DNA of 64,000 bases from Saprospiraceae bacterium (lineage in GTDB: Bacteria; Bacteroidota; Bacteroidia; Chitinophagales; Saprospiraceae), in assembly GCA_013360405.1 (NCBI GenBank), contig JABWBR010000034.1, forward strand, positions 19,653 through 83,652. The letters run 5' to 3'. Position numbers and translations under genes: made by a program. Below are positions 1 to 9,028 of the stretch, one piece after another. Positions within the stretch are counted from its first letter, which is position 1. Each line of letters starts with the position of its first letter. Under the pieces are notes generated by a model. That model saw only the letters and a program-made list of their open reading frames with translations, had not been told where the DNA came from and made no database searches.

Positions 1-375
1 CTCCTCGCCGGCATGGCACTCTTGATGCAAACGGGCATTAGAGTGGACATACACCATTGCGGCGATGAAAGCGCCTACCGGTTTCTCGGACTGCATTTCG
101 GCCTGCACTGCGCCTGCCCCGATTCACACCACGATACGCCCAATAATTGCTGCGACGACGACGAAGTGTTTGTAAAAGCCAATACGACCCATTGGCTGTC
201 GACTTCGGTTTTTACTTTTTTTGAAAAAATAAACGCCATAGCGGCACTCCCGCCTATCGTGGAACGTCTATGGGCATTGCCTGTAGTCGATACCGACCCA
301 CCTTCTCAAAGCGGGCATGGCCCGCCAGGTTTTTCCGCTTTTTTATTCCTCCTTCACTGCGTTTTTAGGTTTTAG
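1..375 (+). CDS. HYC_CC_PP-type small protein, 5' end outside window
   Basis: The reading frame is open to the left edge, so the start is missing; the visible part encodes about 124 residues. It begins with a hydrophobic stretch ending near MALLMQTGIRV, probably the end of a signal peptide. Next come an HHCG motif, two single cysteines (HCACPD), a CCDDDE motif and a PP pair. This order (aromatic/His-Cys, CC, PP) is the signature of the HYC_CC_PP family, small exported proteins often placed just before Bacteroidota metal-efflux genes. Function in the family is not established; the His/Cys content fits metal binding. It lies 51 bases before the DUF3347 gene of the copper-type efflux operon on the same strand. 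The methionine at 13 could be read as a start, but the frame upstream is also hydrophobic, so truncation by the window is more likely. Confidence 0.72.
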   Translation, partial: LLAGMALLMQTGIRVDIHHCGDESAYRFLGLHFGLHCACPDSHHDTPNNCCDDDEVFVKANTTHWLSTSVFTFFEKINAIAALPPIVERLWALPVVDTDPPSQSGHGPPGFSAFLFLLHCVFRF

Positions 376-426
376 GTTTCAATCAATAGTCGTATTTGAT
401 TGAAATTCTTCACCTAATGCAGTGAA

Positions 427-1032
427 ATGATGAAAATGATCATTGTGTTTTTGGGCATTACGGCTCTTGCAGGCTGTGGCGAAAACACCGATAAAGGCCA
501 TGTGCACAATCCGCCGCCGGCCACTATGCCGGCGCCCCAGCCCAAAAAGGAAGTACAAACCCTGCGGGCTACTTTTGCGCAAGTGGAGCCCTATATCAGC
601 CGGCACATCCAGGCGCTAGTGGGACAATACCTGCATATCAAGGACGCCCTGGTAGCCGCCGAACCGGCGGGTGTTCCTGCTATTGCTGAAAAAATGCTGG
701 CGGAATTGCACGGCGTAGACAAATCCTACCTCAGCTTTCCACAAAAGGAAGCCTACGACAAGTCGACAGCCGATTTGCGAAAGCAACTGGAAAAATTAAC
801 GACAGCTACCGATCTGGCCGCCCAGCGCGTCATCCTGGAGCCGTTGTCGCAGGCCGTTTTTCAGCTGGCTAAAGATTTTGGTTACCAAACAAACCTCTAC
901 CGCGAATACTGCCCCATGGCTTTCGACAACCGCGGCGCGGCCTGGCTCAGCGATTCCGACTCCATTCGAAACCCTTATTTTGGCGACGAGATGCTCAAAT
1001 GCGGAACCGTTACCGACATCCTAAATCGCTGA
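427..1032 (+). CDS. DUF3347 lipoprotein of the copper efflux operon
   Basis: Predicted 201-residue exported lipoprotein. A short hydrophobic leader ends in a lipobox (ITALAGC), and a proline-rich linker with histidines follows (HVHNPPPATMP). The body is helical and ends in the DUF3347 hallmark YREYCPMAFDNRGAAW, with a later CG pair near the C-terminus. DUF3347 domains are often found fused or adjacent to CusB-type adaptors in Bacteroidota; the conserved Cys/Met in YCPMA makes metal binding plausible. The gene ends 4 bases before cusA, so the two are probably co-transcribed and translationally coupled. The start could be either of two adjacent ATGs (427 or 430). Confidence 0.82.
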   Translation: MMKMIIVFLGITALAGCGENTDKGHVHNPPPATMPAPQPKKEVQTLRATFAQVEPYISRHIQALVGQYLHIKDALVAAEPAGVPAIAEKMLAELHGVDKSYLSFPQKEAYDKSTADLRKQLEKLTTATDLAAQRVILEPLSQAVFQLAKDFGYQTNLYREYCPMAFDNRGAAWLSDSDSIRNPYFGDEMLKCGTVTDILNR

Positions 1033-1036
1033 TATC

Positions 1037-4000
1037 ATGGTAAAATGGCTAACCACCTGGGCACTGCACAACCGGCTGATCGTGATCATGCTGGCCGCCG
1101 CTCTTTTTGGATGGGGGGTACTTTCGGTGCAACGCAATCCCATCGACGCCATCCCCGACTTGTCGGAAAATCAGGTCATCGTGTTCACCGAGTGGATGGG
1201 TCGCAGCCCGCAAATCCTGGAAGACCAGGTGACCTACCCGCTGGTGTCTAACCTCCAGGGCATACCCAAGGTGAAAAATATACGCGGCGCTTCAATGTTC
1301 GGCATGAGCTTCGTGTATATCATCTTTGAAGACGACGTCGACATCTACTGGGCCCGTACGCGCGTGGCCGAGCGACTCAGCTTTGCCCAACGCCTCCTGC
1401 CCGCCGGCGTGATGCCCACGCTGGGCCCCGACGGCACGGGCGTAGGGCATATCTACTGGTATACCCTCCATGCGCCCGGCATGGATCTCGCCGAGCAGCG
1501 GGCTTTGCAGGACTGGTACATCAAATTCGCCTTGCAAACTACGCCCGGCGTGGCCGAAGTGGCCTCGTTCGGCGGCTTTGAAAAACAATACCAGATCGTA
1601 GTCGACCCGCTCAAACTGCAATTTTACGGCCTCTCGCTCATGCAGGTCATGGAAGCCGTGCGCGCCAATAACAACGACGTGGGCGGACGCAAATTCGAAA
1701 TGTCGGATATGGCCTATGTGATCCGCGGATTGGGCTATATCAAAGACAAAAAAGACCTCGAAGAACTGTCGGTGGCTACCGTCGACGGTATGCCCGTGCG
1801 ACTTCGCGACATAGCCACCCTGCAAATGGGCGGCGAACAGCGGCTCGGTATTTTCGACGAAAACGGCAACGGCGAGGTAGTAGGCGGTATCGTGGTGATG
1901 CGTTATAACGAAAACGCCGACGAGGTGATCCAGGCCGTTAAAACAAAAATAAAAGAAGTCGAAAAAGGCCTGCCCGAAGGGGTGCGTTTCAAAACGGCCT
2001 ACGACCGCAGCGTGCTGATCGAAGAGGCGATAACTTCGGTAAAAAATACCCTCATCGAAGAGATGATCGCCGTATCTGTGGTGGTGCTGCTCTTTTTATT
2101 CCACTGGCGCAGCGCGCTGATTATCCTCATTCAGTTGCCCATATCGGTGGCTATCGGGTTTATTTTACTCGAAGCTTTTGGCATTTCGTCCAATATCATG
2201 TCGCTCACGGGGATTGCCCTGGCCATCGGGGTCGTCGTCGACGACGGCATCGTGATGGTGGAAAACGCCTATCGACACATCTCAGAGAAGTTGCATTTGT
2301 CGCCCGGCGCCAAACTCGGCGCCGGCCAGCGCCTGCAACTCATCGAGCGCTCGTCGCGGCAGGTAGGGCCGGGCGTGTTTTATTCCACTATTGTGGTAAT
2401 TGCTTCTTTTTTGCCGGTATTTCTACTCACCGGCATGGAGGGGAAGTTGTTTCACCCGCTGGCCTGGACAAAAACCTTTATCCTGCTGGTGGATGCGGTA
2501 ATTGCCATTACGCTTACCCCCGTTTTGATTTCTTTATTATTAAAAGGCAAACTTCGCCCCGAAGAAAAAAATCCGCTCAACCACTTGCTGGAGCGCATCT
2601 ATACGCCCATATTAACATGGTGCCTGCACTGGCGAAAAACCACGCTGGTATTGATGTTGGCGGCCCTGGCAACCGGTTTTGTATTGCTGTCGCGGCTGGG
2701 CTCCGAATTTATGCCGCCCCTCGACGAAGGCTCGCTGCTGTTTATGCCCGTGACCCTGCCCGATGTGTCCAATAGCGAGATCAAACGCATCCTGCAGGTA
2801 CAGGACAAGCTCATCAGCGCCGTGCCGGAGGTGAGCTACGTGTTGGGCAAAGCAGGCCGGGCCAGTACCGCTACCGACAACGCGCCTATCAGCATGATCG
2901 AAACCATCATCCTGCTAAAGCCGAGAAATGAGTGGCGCGCAGGCGTCGACAAAGACAGCATTATCAACGAACTCAACGGCCTGATGCAATTCCCCGGCGT
3001 CACCAACGGCTGGACCCAGCCCATCATCAACCGCATCAATATGCTCTCTACGGGTATCCGTACCGATGTGGGCATTAAGGTGTACGGACAGCGCCCGGAT
3101 AGTATCAATTTGCTGGCGCAATCGCTCAAAAAGGCGCTCGAGGGCGTGCCCGGGGTGAGCGACCTGTATGTGGAGCCCATCACCGGCGGCAAATATATCG
3201 ACATCGCCCTCAAACGCGAGGAACTGGGCCGCTACGGACTGACGGTCGACGATGTCAACACCGTAATCGAAAGCGCCCTGGGCGGCATGACGCTCACCAC
3301 CACCATCGAAGGCCGGCGGCGGTTTGGCGTCAACCTGCGCTACGCCCAGGAGTACCGCAACAGTCTCCAGGCCCTGCGCCGACTGCAGGTGCAGACCATG
3401 GACTACGGCCCCATCCCCCTGGAAGCTGTGGCCGACGTACAACTCAACGAAGGTCCGCCGATGATCAACTCCGAAAATGCCATGCTTCGCGGCGCGGTGT
3501 TGTTCAATGTGCGCGGCCGCGACCTGGGCAGTACCGTGCAGGAGGCCCAGCAGCGTATTCAGCAAAGCGTCGATAAGCTGCCAAAGGGTTATTTTCTGGA
3601 TTGGAGCGGGCAATGGGAAAACCAGATACGCGCTAACCGTACCTTGCAATTCATCGTACCCATCGTAATAGCCATCATTTTTATGGTGTTGTATATGACC
3701 TACAATTCCGTCAAAGAAGCCATGCTCACCATGATCACCGTGCCTACTGCATTGGTGGGCGGGGTAGTGATGGTGTACGCCTACGGCGTCAATTTGTCGG
3801 TGGCTGTAGCCGTGGGCTTCATCGCCCTGTTCGGCATGGCCATCGAAACGGCTATGCTCATGACCATCTATCTCAATGAAGCCATGAGCAAGTTGGTGGA
3901 ATTAAAAGGCAATTCGCGCGATACGATCACCCATGCCGATTTGCGGCAGTACGTCATCGAAGGCGCCGCCAAACGCCTGCGCCCCAAGCTGATGACGGTG

Positions 4001-4204
4001 TCGGTGTCGCTGTTCGGCCTGATCCCCATCCTTTGGGCCACGGGCACCGGCAGCGATGTGATGCGCCCCATTACGATCCCCCTTATCGGCGGCACGATTT
4101 CTTCTACGATTTATGTGCTGCTGGTTACGCCGGTGGTGTTTGAGATGGTGAAGGAATGGGAACTCCGGCGCAAGGGAAGGATTGAGATTGTGGACGCGGA
4201 GTGA
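1037..4204 (+). CDS. cusA: CusA/CzcA-type heavy-metal RND efflux pump, inner membrane subunit
   Basis: 1055 residues, the usual length for an RND pump. The protein starts with a cytoplasmic WALHNRLIVIML stretch and transmembrane helix 1, followed by the conserved RNPIDAIPDLSENQV segment. Typical heavy-metal RND motifs are present: GTGVGHIYWYTLHA in the porter domain, GIALAIGVVVDDGIVMVENA in helix 4 with the acidic proton-relay position, and SEFMPPLDEGSLLFMP at the start of the second half. The pump would export a monovalent or divalent metal by proton antiport together with the TolC-like and adaptor proteins encoded next to it. The HYC_CC_PP and DUF3347 neighbours and an adaptor with a heavy-metal-binding domain favour Cu(I)/Ag(I), but the metal is inferred. 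The stop codon is followed at once by a GA-rich repeat. Confidence 0.93.
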   Translation: MVKWLTTWALHNRLIVIMLAAALFGWGVLSVQRNPIDAIPDLSENQVIVFTEWMGRSPQILEDQVTYPLVSNLQGIPKVKNIRGASMFGMSFVYIIFEDDVDIYWARTRVAERLSFAQRLLPAGVMPTLGPDGTGVGHIYWYTLHAPGMDLAEQRALQDWYIKFALQTTPGVAEVASFGGFEKQYQIVVDPLKLQFYGLSLMQVMEAVRANNNDVGGRKFEMSDMAYVIRGLGYIKDKKDLEELSVATVDGMPVRLRDIATLQMGGEQRLGIFDENGNGEVVGGIVVMRYNENADEVIQAVKTKIKEVEKGLPEGVRFKTAYDRSVLIEEAITSVKNTLIEEMIAVSVVVLLFLFHWRSALIILIQLPISVAIGFILLEAFGISSNIMSLTGIALAIGVVVDDGIVMVENAYRHISEKLHLSPGAKLGAGQRLQLIERSSRQVGPGVFYSTIVVIASFLPVFLLTGMEGKLFHPLAWTKTFILLVDAVIAITLTPVLISLLLKGKLRPEEKNPLNHLLERIYTPILTWCLHWRKTTLVLMLAALATGFVLLSRLGSEFMPPLDEGSLLFMPVTLPDVSNSEIKRILQVQDKLISAVPEVSYVLGKAGRASTATDNAPISMIETIILLKPRNEWRAGVDKDSIINELNGLMQFPGVTNGWTQPIINRINMLSTGIRTDVGIKVYGQRPDSINLLAQSLKKALEGVPGVSDLYVEPITGGKYIDIALKREELGRYGLTVDDVNTVIESALGGMTLTTTIEGRRRFGVNLRYAQEYRNSLQALRRLQVQTMDYGPIPLEAVADVQLNEGPPMINSENAMLRGAVLFNVRGRDLGSTVQEAQQRIQQSVDKLPKGYFLDWSGQWENQIRANRTLQFIVPIVIAIIFMVLYMTYNSVKEAMLTMITVPTALVGGVVMVYAYGVNLSVAVAVGFIALFGMAIETAMLMTIYLNEAMSKLVELKGNSRDTITHADLRQYVIEGAAKRLRPKLMTVSVSLFGLIPILWATGTGSDVMRPITIPLIGGTISSTIYVLLVTPVVFEMVKEWELRRKGRIEIVDAE

Positions 4205-4264
4205 GCGAGAGAGGGGGTGAGGGGGCGAGGGGGCGAATTTTATAAACCAATAAACCTATAAACC
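4205..4264. repeat. GA-rich repeat then octamer array between cusA and the tolC-like gene
   Basis: Immediately after the cusA stop the + strand is almost pure purine with GTGAGGGGGCGAGGGGGCG-type units. Three near-identical octamers of the form ATAAACCA/T follow. Similar GA-rich tracts follow the second adaptor gene (7947), the DUF499 gene (27850) and the unknown gene ending at 46270, and another lies before typA (37093). Confidence 0.6.
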
Positions 4265-4271
4265 AACATTT

Positions 4272-5525
4272 ATGAATAAATCAATGATTATCATCGTAAT
4301 AATGGGATTTCTGCCGATGACAGCCCGGCTACAACCCATGCCCCTGCCTGCCATCCTCGACGAAATCGCCTTGCGGCACCCCATGCCGGCCATGTACGAT
4401 GCGGCCATCCGGTCGCAGGACGCGGCGGCGGCGGGGGCCCGCAGTTGGATGGCTCCGGAGCTGAGCGCCGGTTTTTTTATGACGCCCTACAACCCCGGGC
4501 GTTGGAAGGCGGAGGGCAGTCACGGGGAAGGAATGGGGTCGTTTATGGTATCGGCCACGCAGATATTTCCCAACCGAAAAAAACAGGACGCGCAGGCGGC
4601 GTATATGTCGGCCATGTCGGGGGTGGATCGCGAAAACAAAAAAGCCACCCTCAACCGCCTGTGGGCGGCGGCTAAGCGCAGTTATTACCAGTGGATCGTA
4701 TTGCAAAAAAAGCAGCGCATCCTGCAAGACAGCGAGCAATTGCTCCAATTTATGGTCGAATCTGCTGAATTGCGTTACCGCAATGGGCTGGAAAAAATCA
4801 ACGCCTACTACAAGGCCAAAGCCGCCCTGTCCGGAATTGCGTCCGAGCAATTGATGCTGGAGTCCGGCATCGCACAACAGCGCATAACGCTCAATGCCCT
4901 CATGAACCGCCCGCCCGGCGTGCCTTTGGAAATAGATACCATTTTAATACAAAAAGATTACAGCGCCTGGACATTCGACAGCACCCTGCTTGCTACCAAC
5001 CGCAGCGATATCCGGGCCGTTGACCGGGAGGTGCTGGTCAACCAACTCAAAATCACCGCCGAAGAACGGGAGTTGCTGCCCGAGTTCGGCGCTCGCTACG
5101 ATCACATGTTTGCCTTCGGTCAGCAACCCTGGCAATTCAGCCTCATGGGTATGGTGCGGATACCTCTTGCGCCCTGGTCTTCGCGCATGAACAAAGCCAA
5201 TGTGGAAAGCCTCAAATGGCGGAACCTGGTACTGCAACAAGAAAAGCTGAGCCGCATCAATGAGGCCTCGGCTATGGCTTATGGGATGCAAAGCGAGTTG
5301 TCGTTTGCCTTTCGGCAAATTGAATTAACCGAAAAGCAAATCCTGCCGGCGCTGCGCCGCAACCTGCAAACGCAGCAGTTGGCCTACGAGCAAAATACGA
5401 CCGAGCTGTTTATGCTGTTCGACGCCTGGGAGGCGCTCAACGAAACGCAAATGAATTATTACGACCAGTTGCTGAACCTGTTTTTGTTGCAGACGCAATT
5501 GGAGGAAGTGCTGGAAATACGTTGA
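4272..5525 (+). CDS. TolC-family outer membrane efflux protein
   Basis: 417 residues with an N-terminal hydrophobic leader, then long amphipathic helices with two OEP-like halves, consistent with a TolC/CusC-type outer membrane duct. Visible features include the helical pattern around LILQDSEQLLQFMVESAELRY and the repeat-like second half ending QTQLEEVLEIR. It would complete the tripartite pump with CusA (upstream) and the adaptors (downstream). The first 60 residues are methionine-rich. The ATG at 4272 gives a credible leader. The gene is separated from cusA by 67 bases of repeat and from the first adaptor by a large inverted repeat, so expression of the downstream adaptors could differ from that of cusA. 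Confidence 0.85.
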   Translation: MNKSMIIIVIMGFLPMTARLQPMPLPAILDEIALRHPMPAMYDAAIRSQDAAAAGARSWMAPELSAGFFMTPYNPGRWKAEGSHGEGMGSFMVSATQIFPNRKKQDAQAAYMSAMSGVDRENKKATLNRLWAAAKRSYYQWIVLQKKQRILQDSEQLLQFMVESAELRYRNGLEKINAYYKAKAALSGIASEQLMLESGIAQQRITLNALMNRPPGVPLEIDTILIQKDYSAWTFDSTLLATNRSDIRAVDREVLVNQLKITAEERELLPEFGARYDHMFAFGQQPWQFSLMGMVRIPLAPWSSRMNKANVESLKWRNLVLQQEKLSRINEASAMAYGMQSELSFAFRQIELTEKQILPALRRNLQTQQLAYEQNTTELFMLFDAWEALNETQMNYYDQLLNLFLLQTQLEEVLEIR

Positions 5526-5542
5526 ACGAGTTTTTTCTTTTT

Positions 5543-5633
5543 ACCACGGAGTTTCACGGAGTTCTCACGGAGTTCCACTGAGGGAGAATCTACTCCGTGT
5601 TACTCTGTGTTTAACTCCGTGAAACTCCGTGGT
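5543..5633. repeat. Perfect 21-bp inverted repeat between the tolC-like and adaptor genes
   Basis: The left arm at 5543-5563 and right arm at 5613-5633 are exact reverse complements of 21 bases, each made of two CACGGAGTT-like units. The 49-base loop contains further degenerate copies of the same unit. The flanks are T-rich on the left and A-rich on the right. On the + strand it is not followed by a T run, so it is not a standard intrinsic terminator for the operon. Related CTCCGT-type units recur at 8108-8150 and 32724-32760. Confidence 0.85.
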
Positions 5634-5648
5634 TAAAAAAAACAAGGC

Positions 5649-6764
5649 ATGAGATACACAAGTCTAATCATAATAACTACCCTCACCGCCTGCCACCCGC
5701 AGCCCGGCGGCGAAACCCCTTCATCAGCCACGCAAGTCGACAGCGCGGCCCTGCAAACCCTGGTACAACCCGCCAACCGGGTAGTCAAAGCCGATATGCC
5801 GGCCATCGCCATGCAGCGCAGCGCCGAAACCATCGAGTTGGAAGCGGTGGGCCGGGTCGACTACGACACCCGCTTTATCGGCTCGGTATCGGCCCGGGTA
5901 TCGGGGCGCATCGAAAGGCTGCACGTCAAATACCGCTATCAGCAGGTAAAGAAGGGACAGCCGCTGATGGACGTGTACAGCCCCGAATTGCTCACGGCCC
6001 AGCAAAATCTGCTGTTCCTGCTCGACAATGATCCCGGCAATACAGGTATGATCGAAGCGGCCAGGGAGCGCCTCTATCAGCTGGGATTTACAGCCAAACA
6101 AACACAACAACTCGCCAAAGACAAAAAAACGGTGTACGCCGTCACGATCTACAGCCCTTACAACGGCCACCTCCACGATACGCCCGGCGATATGCAACCG
6201 GCAGAGGGTATGGCGGCAAGCGCCTCCCTGACCACCGCGCCGCTGAGTCTGAAAGAAGGCGACTACGTGCAGCGCGGCAAACCCATTTTGACCGTCTACG
6301 ACCCGTGCAAAACCTGGATCCTACTCAACATCTTCCCCGGCGACCTGCCGCTGACCCGGGTGGGCGACAAAGTCCGCATCCGCCCCGAATCGGCGCCCGA
6401 CCGCGATTTCCGGGCGCAGATCGACTACCTGGAGCCCGTATTGCGGCAGGGCAACAAAGTCGCCGTCGCCAGGGTGTATTTCGACAATACCGGGCTGCAA
6501 CTGCCCATCGGCGACCGCGTGCGGGCCATCATCTTTAGCCGGCCCGCGGAGGGCTGGTGGCTACCCGAAGACGCCGTAGTCGCCCTGGGATCGCAAGCCG
6601 GCGTGATGAAAAAAAATGGCGACAAATACGAGGCTGTTGCCGTACAAACCGGACTACGCATCCACGGCAAAGTACAGATCACCGGCGGCTTGAGTCCCAC
6701 CGACAGCGTAGCTTCCAACGCTCAATTCCTATTGGATAGCGACAGCTTTTTTACTACCAAATAA
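5649..6764 (+). CDS. CusB-like periplasmic adaptor (membrane fusion lipoprotein)
   Basis: 371 residues. The leader ends in a lipobox-like TLTAC, predicting an inner-membrane-anchored lipoprotein. The order is that of RND adaptors: a barrel-sandwich half (GRVDYDTRFIGSVSARVSGRI), a helical hairpin starting at VYSPELLTAQQNLLFL, the returning lipoyl half (LKEGDYVQRGKPILTVYDP), then beta-barrel and membrane-proximal parts (LLNIFPGDLPLTRVGDKV, FSRPAEGWWLPEDAVV). It would link the CusA pump to the TolC-like channel. A second adaptor follows after 7 bases. Unlike that one, this protein has no separate N-terminal metal-binding domain. Confidence 0.88.
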   Translation: MRYTSLIIITTLTACHPQPGGETPSSATQVDSAALQTLVQPANRVVKADMPAIAMQRSAETIELEAVGRVDYDTRFIGSVSARVSGRIERLHVKYRYQQVKKGQPLMDVYSPELLTAQQNLLFLLDNDPGNTGMIEAARERLYQLGFTAKQTQQLAKDKKTVYAVTIYSPYNGHLHDTPGDMQPAEGMAASASLTTAPLSLKEGDYVQRGKPILTVYDPCKTWILLNIFPGDLPLTRVGDKVRIRPESAPDRDFRAQIDYLEPVLRQGNKVAVARVYFDNTGLQLPIGDRVRAIIFSRPAEGWWLPEDAVVALGSQAGVMKKNGDKYEAVAVQTGLRIHGKVQITGGLSPTDSVASNAQFLLDSDSFFTTK

Positions 6765-6771
6765 TAAAAAA

Positions 6772-7950
6772 ATGCGATACCCGATATTCCTCATTTCCTT
6801 ACTAACCCTGCTCTCCGCCTGCAAGCAGGACAACACCGCCCTCGTCGACCCCGACGTATACTACACCTGCTCCATGGACCCCCAGGTAGTGGCCTATGTG
6901 CCGGGTAGCTGTCCCATCTGCAAAATGCCGCTCACCCTCATGCGCAAAGGCAAAGGAATGAAAGCCGGCGAAATACAACTCACTGACCAGCAAATCCAGT
7001 TGGGAAACATCGCCTACGACACCGTGCGCAGCGGCGCAATCGGTGAAGAAACGGCCTTCACTGCCACCCTCGCTGCCGACCTCACCAAAACCTATACCCT
7101 CAGCGCGCGAATGGCCGGGCGCCTTGACCGACTGTACGTAAAAAGCGAAGGCGACAAAGTAACCAAGGGACAGCGCATCTATGACCTCAACAGCGAAGAA
7201 CTGCAAGCTGCCAAAGAGGAATACGTATTGGTCCTGCAAAAGCAAAAAACGCAGCAAGGCGCCCTGGTCGACTACAGCGAACTCGCCCGGCAGGCTCGCC
7301 AAAAACTGCTGCTGTGGGGCCTCAGCGACAACCAGCTCGACGAATTGGCGAAAAGCGGCAGGGTAGGGGACCACAGCTCCTTCTTCAGCCCCTACAGCGG
7401 CTACGTGCTCGAAGTGAGCCAGGAAGAAGGCGCTTACGTCATGGACGGCTCGCCCATCATACGCCTCGCCGACCTATCCGGCTTATGGGTAGAAGCCCAG
7501 GTGCACGTAAGTCAGCTCGGCAGCCTACGGCCCGGCCAGTCCGTGGCCGTGCGCCTGCCCGACTTCCCCGAATTAACCCTTCGCGGCCGCGTCGACTTCG
7601 TCAACCCGGAATTAAGCGCGGGCAGTCGCCTCAACCTCGTGCGGGTAGCCATCCCCAATCCGGGCATGCAATTGCGCCCGGGATTGCCGGCTACCATCGT
7701 CGTACCTGGGCAGGCCCAGCAGGCACTCACCCTGCCCCTTTCGGCCGTGTTGCGCAGCGGCGGGGGCGCCCAGGTATGGCTGTACGAAGGCGACAACACC
7801 TTTCGCAGCGTAGCCGTCGAAACCGGCCTCGAAACCGCCGAGCGCGTGGCCATCAGCGCCGGCCTCCAAGCCGGTGATGTTGTAGTGACCAGCGGCGCGT
7901 ATTTGCTGCAAAGCGAATACGTGATCAAGCGGGGAGCAGCTCCGGAGTGA
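6772..7950 (+). CDS. CusB-like adaptor with N-terminal heavy-metal-binding domain
   Basis: 392-residue predicted lipoprotein (lipobox LLSAC). Residues about 23-55 form a heavy-metal-binding domain with YYTCSMDPQV and GSCPICKMPL, a Cys/Met pattern seen in many CusB proteins and P-type ATPases. The adaptor modules follow: GRLDRLYVKSEGDKVTKGQ, a helical hairpin, FFSPYSGYVLEVSQEEG, LWVEAQVHVSQLGSLRPGQ and a C-terminal barrel. Two adaptors behind one pump suggest either a mixed hexameric ring or a division of labour between structure and metal hand-over; this is inference. The stop codon lies in a GA-rich repeat (GAGTGAGGGTGAGAGGG). Confidence 0.9.
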   Translation: MRYPIFLISLLTLLSACKQDNTALVDPDVYYTCSMDPQVVAYVPGSCPICKMPLTLMRKGKGMKAGEIQLTDQQIQLGNIAYDTVRSGAIGEETAFTATLAADLTKTYTLSARMAGRLDRLYVKSEGDKVTKGQRIYDLNSEELQAAKEEYVLVLQKQKTQQGALVDYSELARQARQKLLLWGLSDNQLDELAKSGRVGDHSSFFSPYSGYVLEVSQEEGAYVMDGSPIIRLADLSGLWVEAQVHVSQLGSLRPGQSVAVRLPDFPELTLRGRVDFVNPELSAGSRLNLVRVAIPNPGMQLRPGLPATIVVPGQAQQALTLPLSAVLRSGGGAQVWLYEGDNTFRSVAVETGLETAERVAISAGLQAGDVVVTSGAYLLQSEYVIKRGAAPE

Positions 7951-8150
7951 GGGTGAGAGGGTGGGAGTGGGCGAGGGGGAGAGTGGGAGAGGGGGCGACT
8001 TTACGACTGTGCGACTTTACGACGTTGTGACTGTGCGACGTTGCTAAGAGGTAATCTTCCCGAGGTACGAGGGAAGGTGACATCTCGACCCGTGCATAAC
8101 CTAACTCTGCGCAACTCCGTTTTACTCCGTTTAACTCTGTGGTAAAAAAC
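7947..8150. repeat. Composite intergenic repeat: GA tract, octamers, 45-bp module, CTCCGT units
   Basis: In order: a GA-rich tract from the adaptor stop codon to about 7995; six contiguous octamers of the CGACTTTA/CGACTGTG/CGACGTTG type at 7996-8043; a module at 8046-8090 whose reverse complement recurs with few changes at 33391-33437; and CTCCGT-type units at about 8108-8150. The copy near 33391 is also flanked by octamers and a CT-rich tract, so the whole composite is repeated in inverted orientation 25 kb away. Confidence 0.75.
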
Positions 8151-8221
8151 TATGCTTACGCAAATAAAAAAGCGGGCCATATTTTACAAACAAAAAACAA
8201 AAAAAAATCCGATTTTTGAAC

Positions 8222-8800
8222 ATGCCAATGCTCACCATCTTAAAAAGACTGGGAAACATGTTACAATTAGACTTCAAGCCATTTCCTGAAATCAGCACTG
8301 CGCGATTGCGGTTGCGGCAGCTTGGCTTGGAAGATGCCCAGGGGTTATCGGCCCTGCGGTCTCACGAAAAAGTCAATCAATACCTCGACAGGCCCAAAAT
8401 CCAATCCATCGAAGAAGCGCGGCAGATCATCCAATCGCTCAACCAGGGCGTGGCCAACAACAGCTGGATATTTTGGGCCATCACCTATCCCGATAGCGAC
8501 CAATTAATCGGCACCATCTGCATTTGGAACATCTCCAAAAAAACATCTACTGCCGATATCGGCTACGAATTACACCCCGATTATCAGGGAAAAGGCATCA
8601 TGCAGGAAGCCCTGCAGGAGATTTTGAATTATGGTTTTAATAAAATGAAATTGAAAAAATTGCAGGCATTTACGCATAAAAACAACGCCAAATCCCTCCA
8701 ATTATTAATCAAAAACGGCTTTACAGAAGACCCGCAAGGCGTAGACGAAGCCGAGCCGGGTATGAAGGGGATGGTGGTATATTCGTTGCTAATGTGCTGA
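8222..8800 (+). CDS. GNAT-family N-acetyltransferase (RimJ/RimL type)
   Basis: About 192 residues from the ATG at 8222; ATGs at 8228 and 8258 are also possible, the last giving MLQLDFKPFPEISTARLRLR. The core has the usual order: TARLRLRQL strand, LSALRSHEKVNQYL, IGTICIWNI, YELHPDYQGKGIMQEAL (acetyl-CoA binding loop, Q/RxxGxG/A-like) and a C-terminal LLIKNGF strand. Such enzymes acetylate amino groups of ribosomal proteins or small molecules; the substrate here is unknown. The TGA stop is part of a GTGCTGAT octamer, so the last residues (SLLMC) are encoded by repeat sequence. Confidence 0.85.
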   Translation: MPMLTILKRLGNMLQLDFKPFPEISTARLRLRQLGLEDAQGLSALRSHEKVNQYLDRPKIQSIEEARQIIQSLNQGVANNSWIFWAITYPDSDQLIGTICIWNISKKTSTADIGYELHPDYQGKGIMQEALQEILNYGFNKMKLKKLQAFTHKNNAKSLQLLIKNGFTEDPQGVDEAEPGMKGMVVYSLLMC

Positions 8801-8890
8801 TTTGCTAATGTGCTGATGTGCTGATGCGAACGAAGTGAGTCCCGTACCGACTGGAAGGAGGTCGGGATGCTGATGTGCTGATGTGCTGAT
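8786..8890. repeat. GTGCTGAT/TTGCTAAT octamer array covering the acetyltransferase stop codon
   Basis: Five octamers run without a gap from 8786 to 8825. A 35-base non-octamer segment follows, then two more perfect GTGCTGAT units at 8875-8890. The acetyltransferase stop codon (8798-8800) is inside the second unit. Confidence 0.85.
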
Positions 8891-8945
8891 AATATTAATT
8901 TTATCTATATATTATAAAAAATTATGTTTTGTTACGCATTGATAA

Positions 8946-9006
8946 TTTACAACCCACAACCCACAACCGACAACGATTTTGTCACGCGTCACCTTGTCAC
9001 CACTGT
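8946..9006. repeat. CCCACAA/CCGACAA heptamers plus GTCACGCGTCACC module
   Basis: Three heptamers (8953-8973) lead directly into a conserved module reading TTTTGTCACGCGTCACC and ending in a TTGTCACCACYGT sequence. The same heptamer-to-module junction recurs near 10105, 11390, 11670 and 13245. It lies just downstream of the minus-strand DUF5615 gene. Confidence 0.75.
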
Positions 9007-9028
9007 ATATACTTACAGAAACCACATA

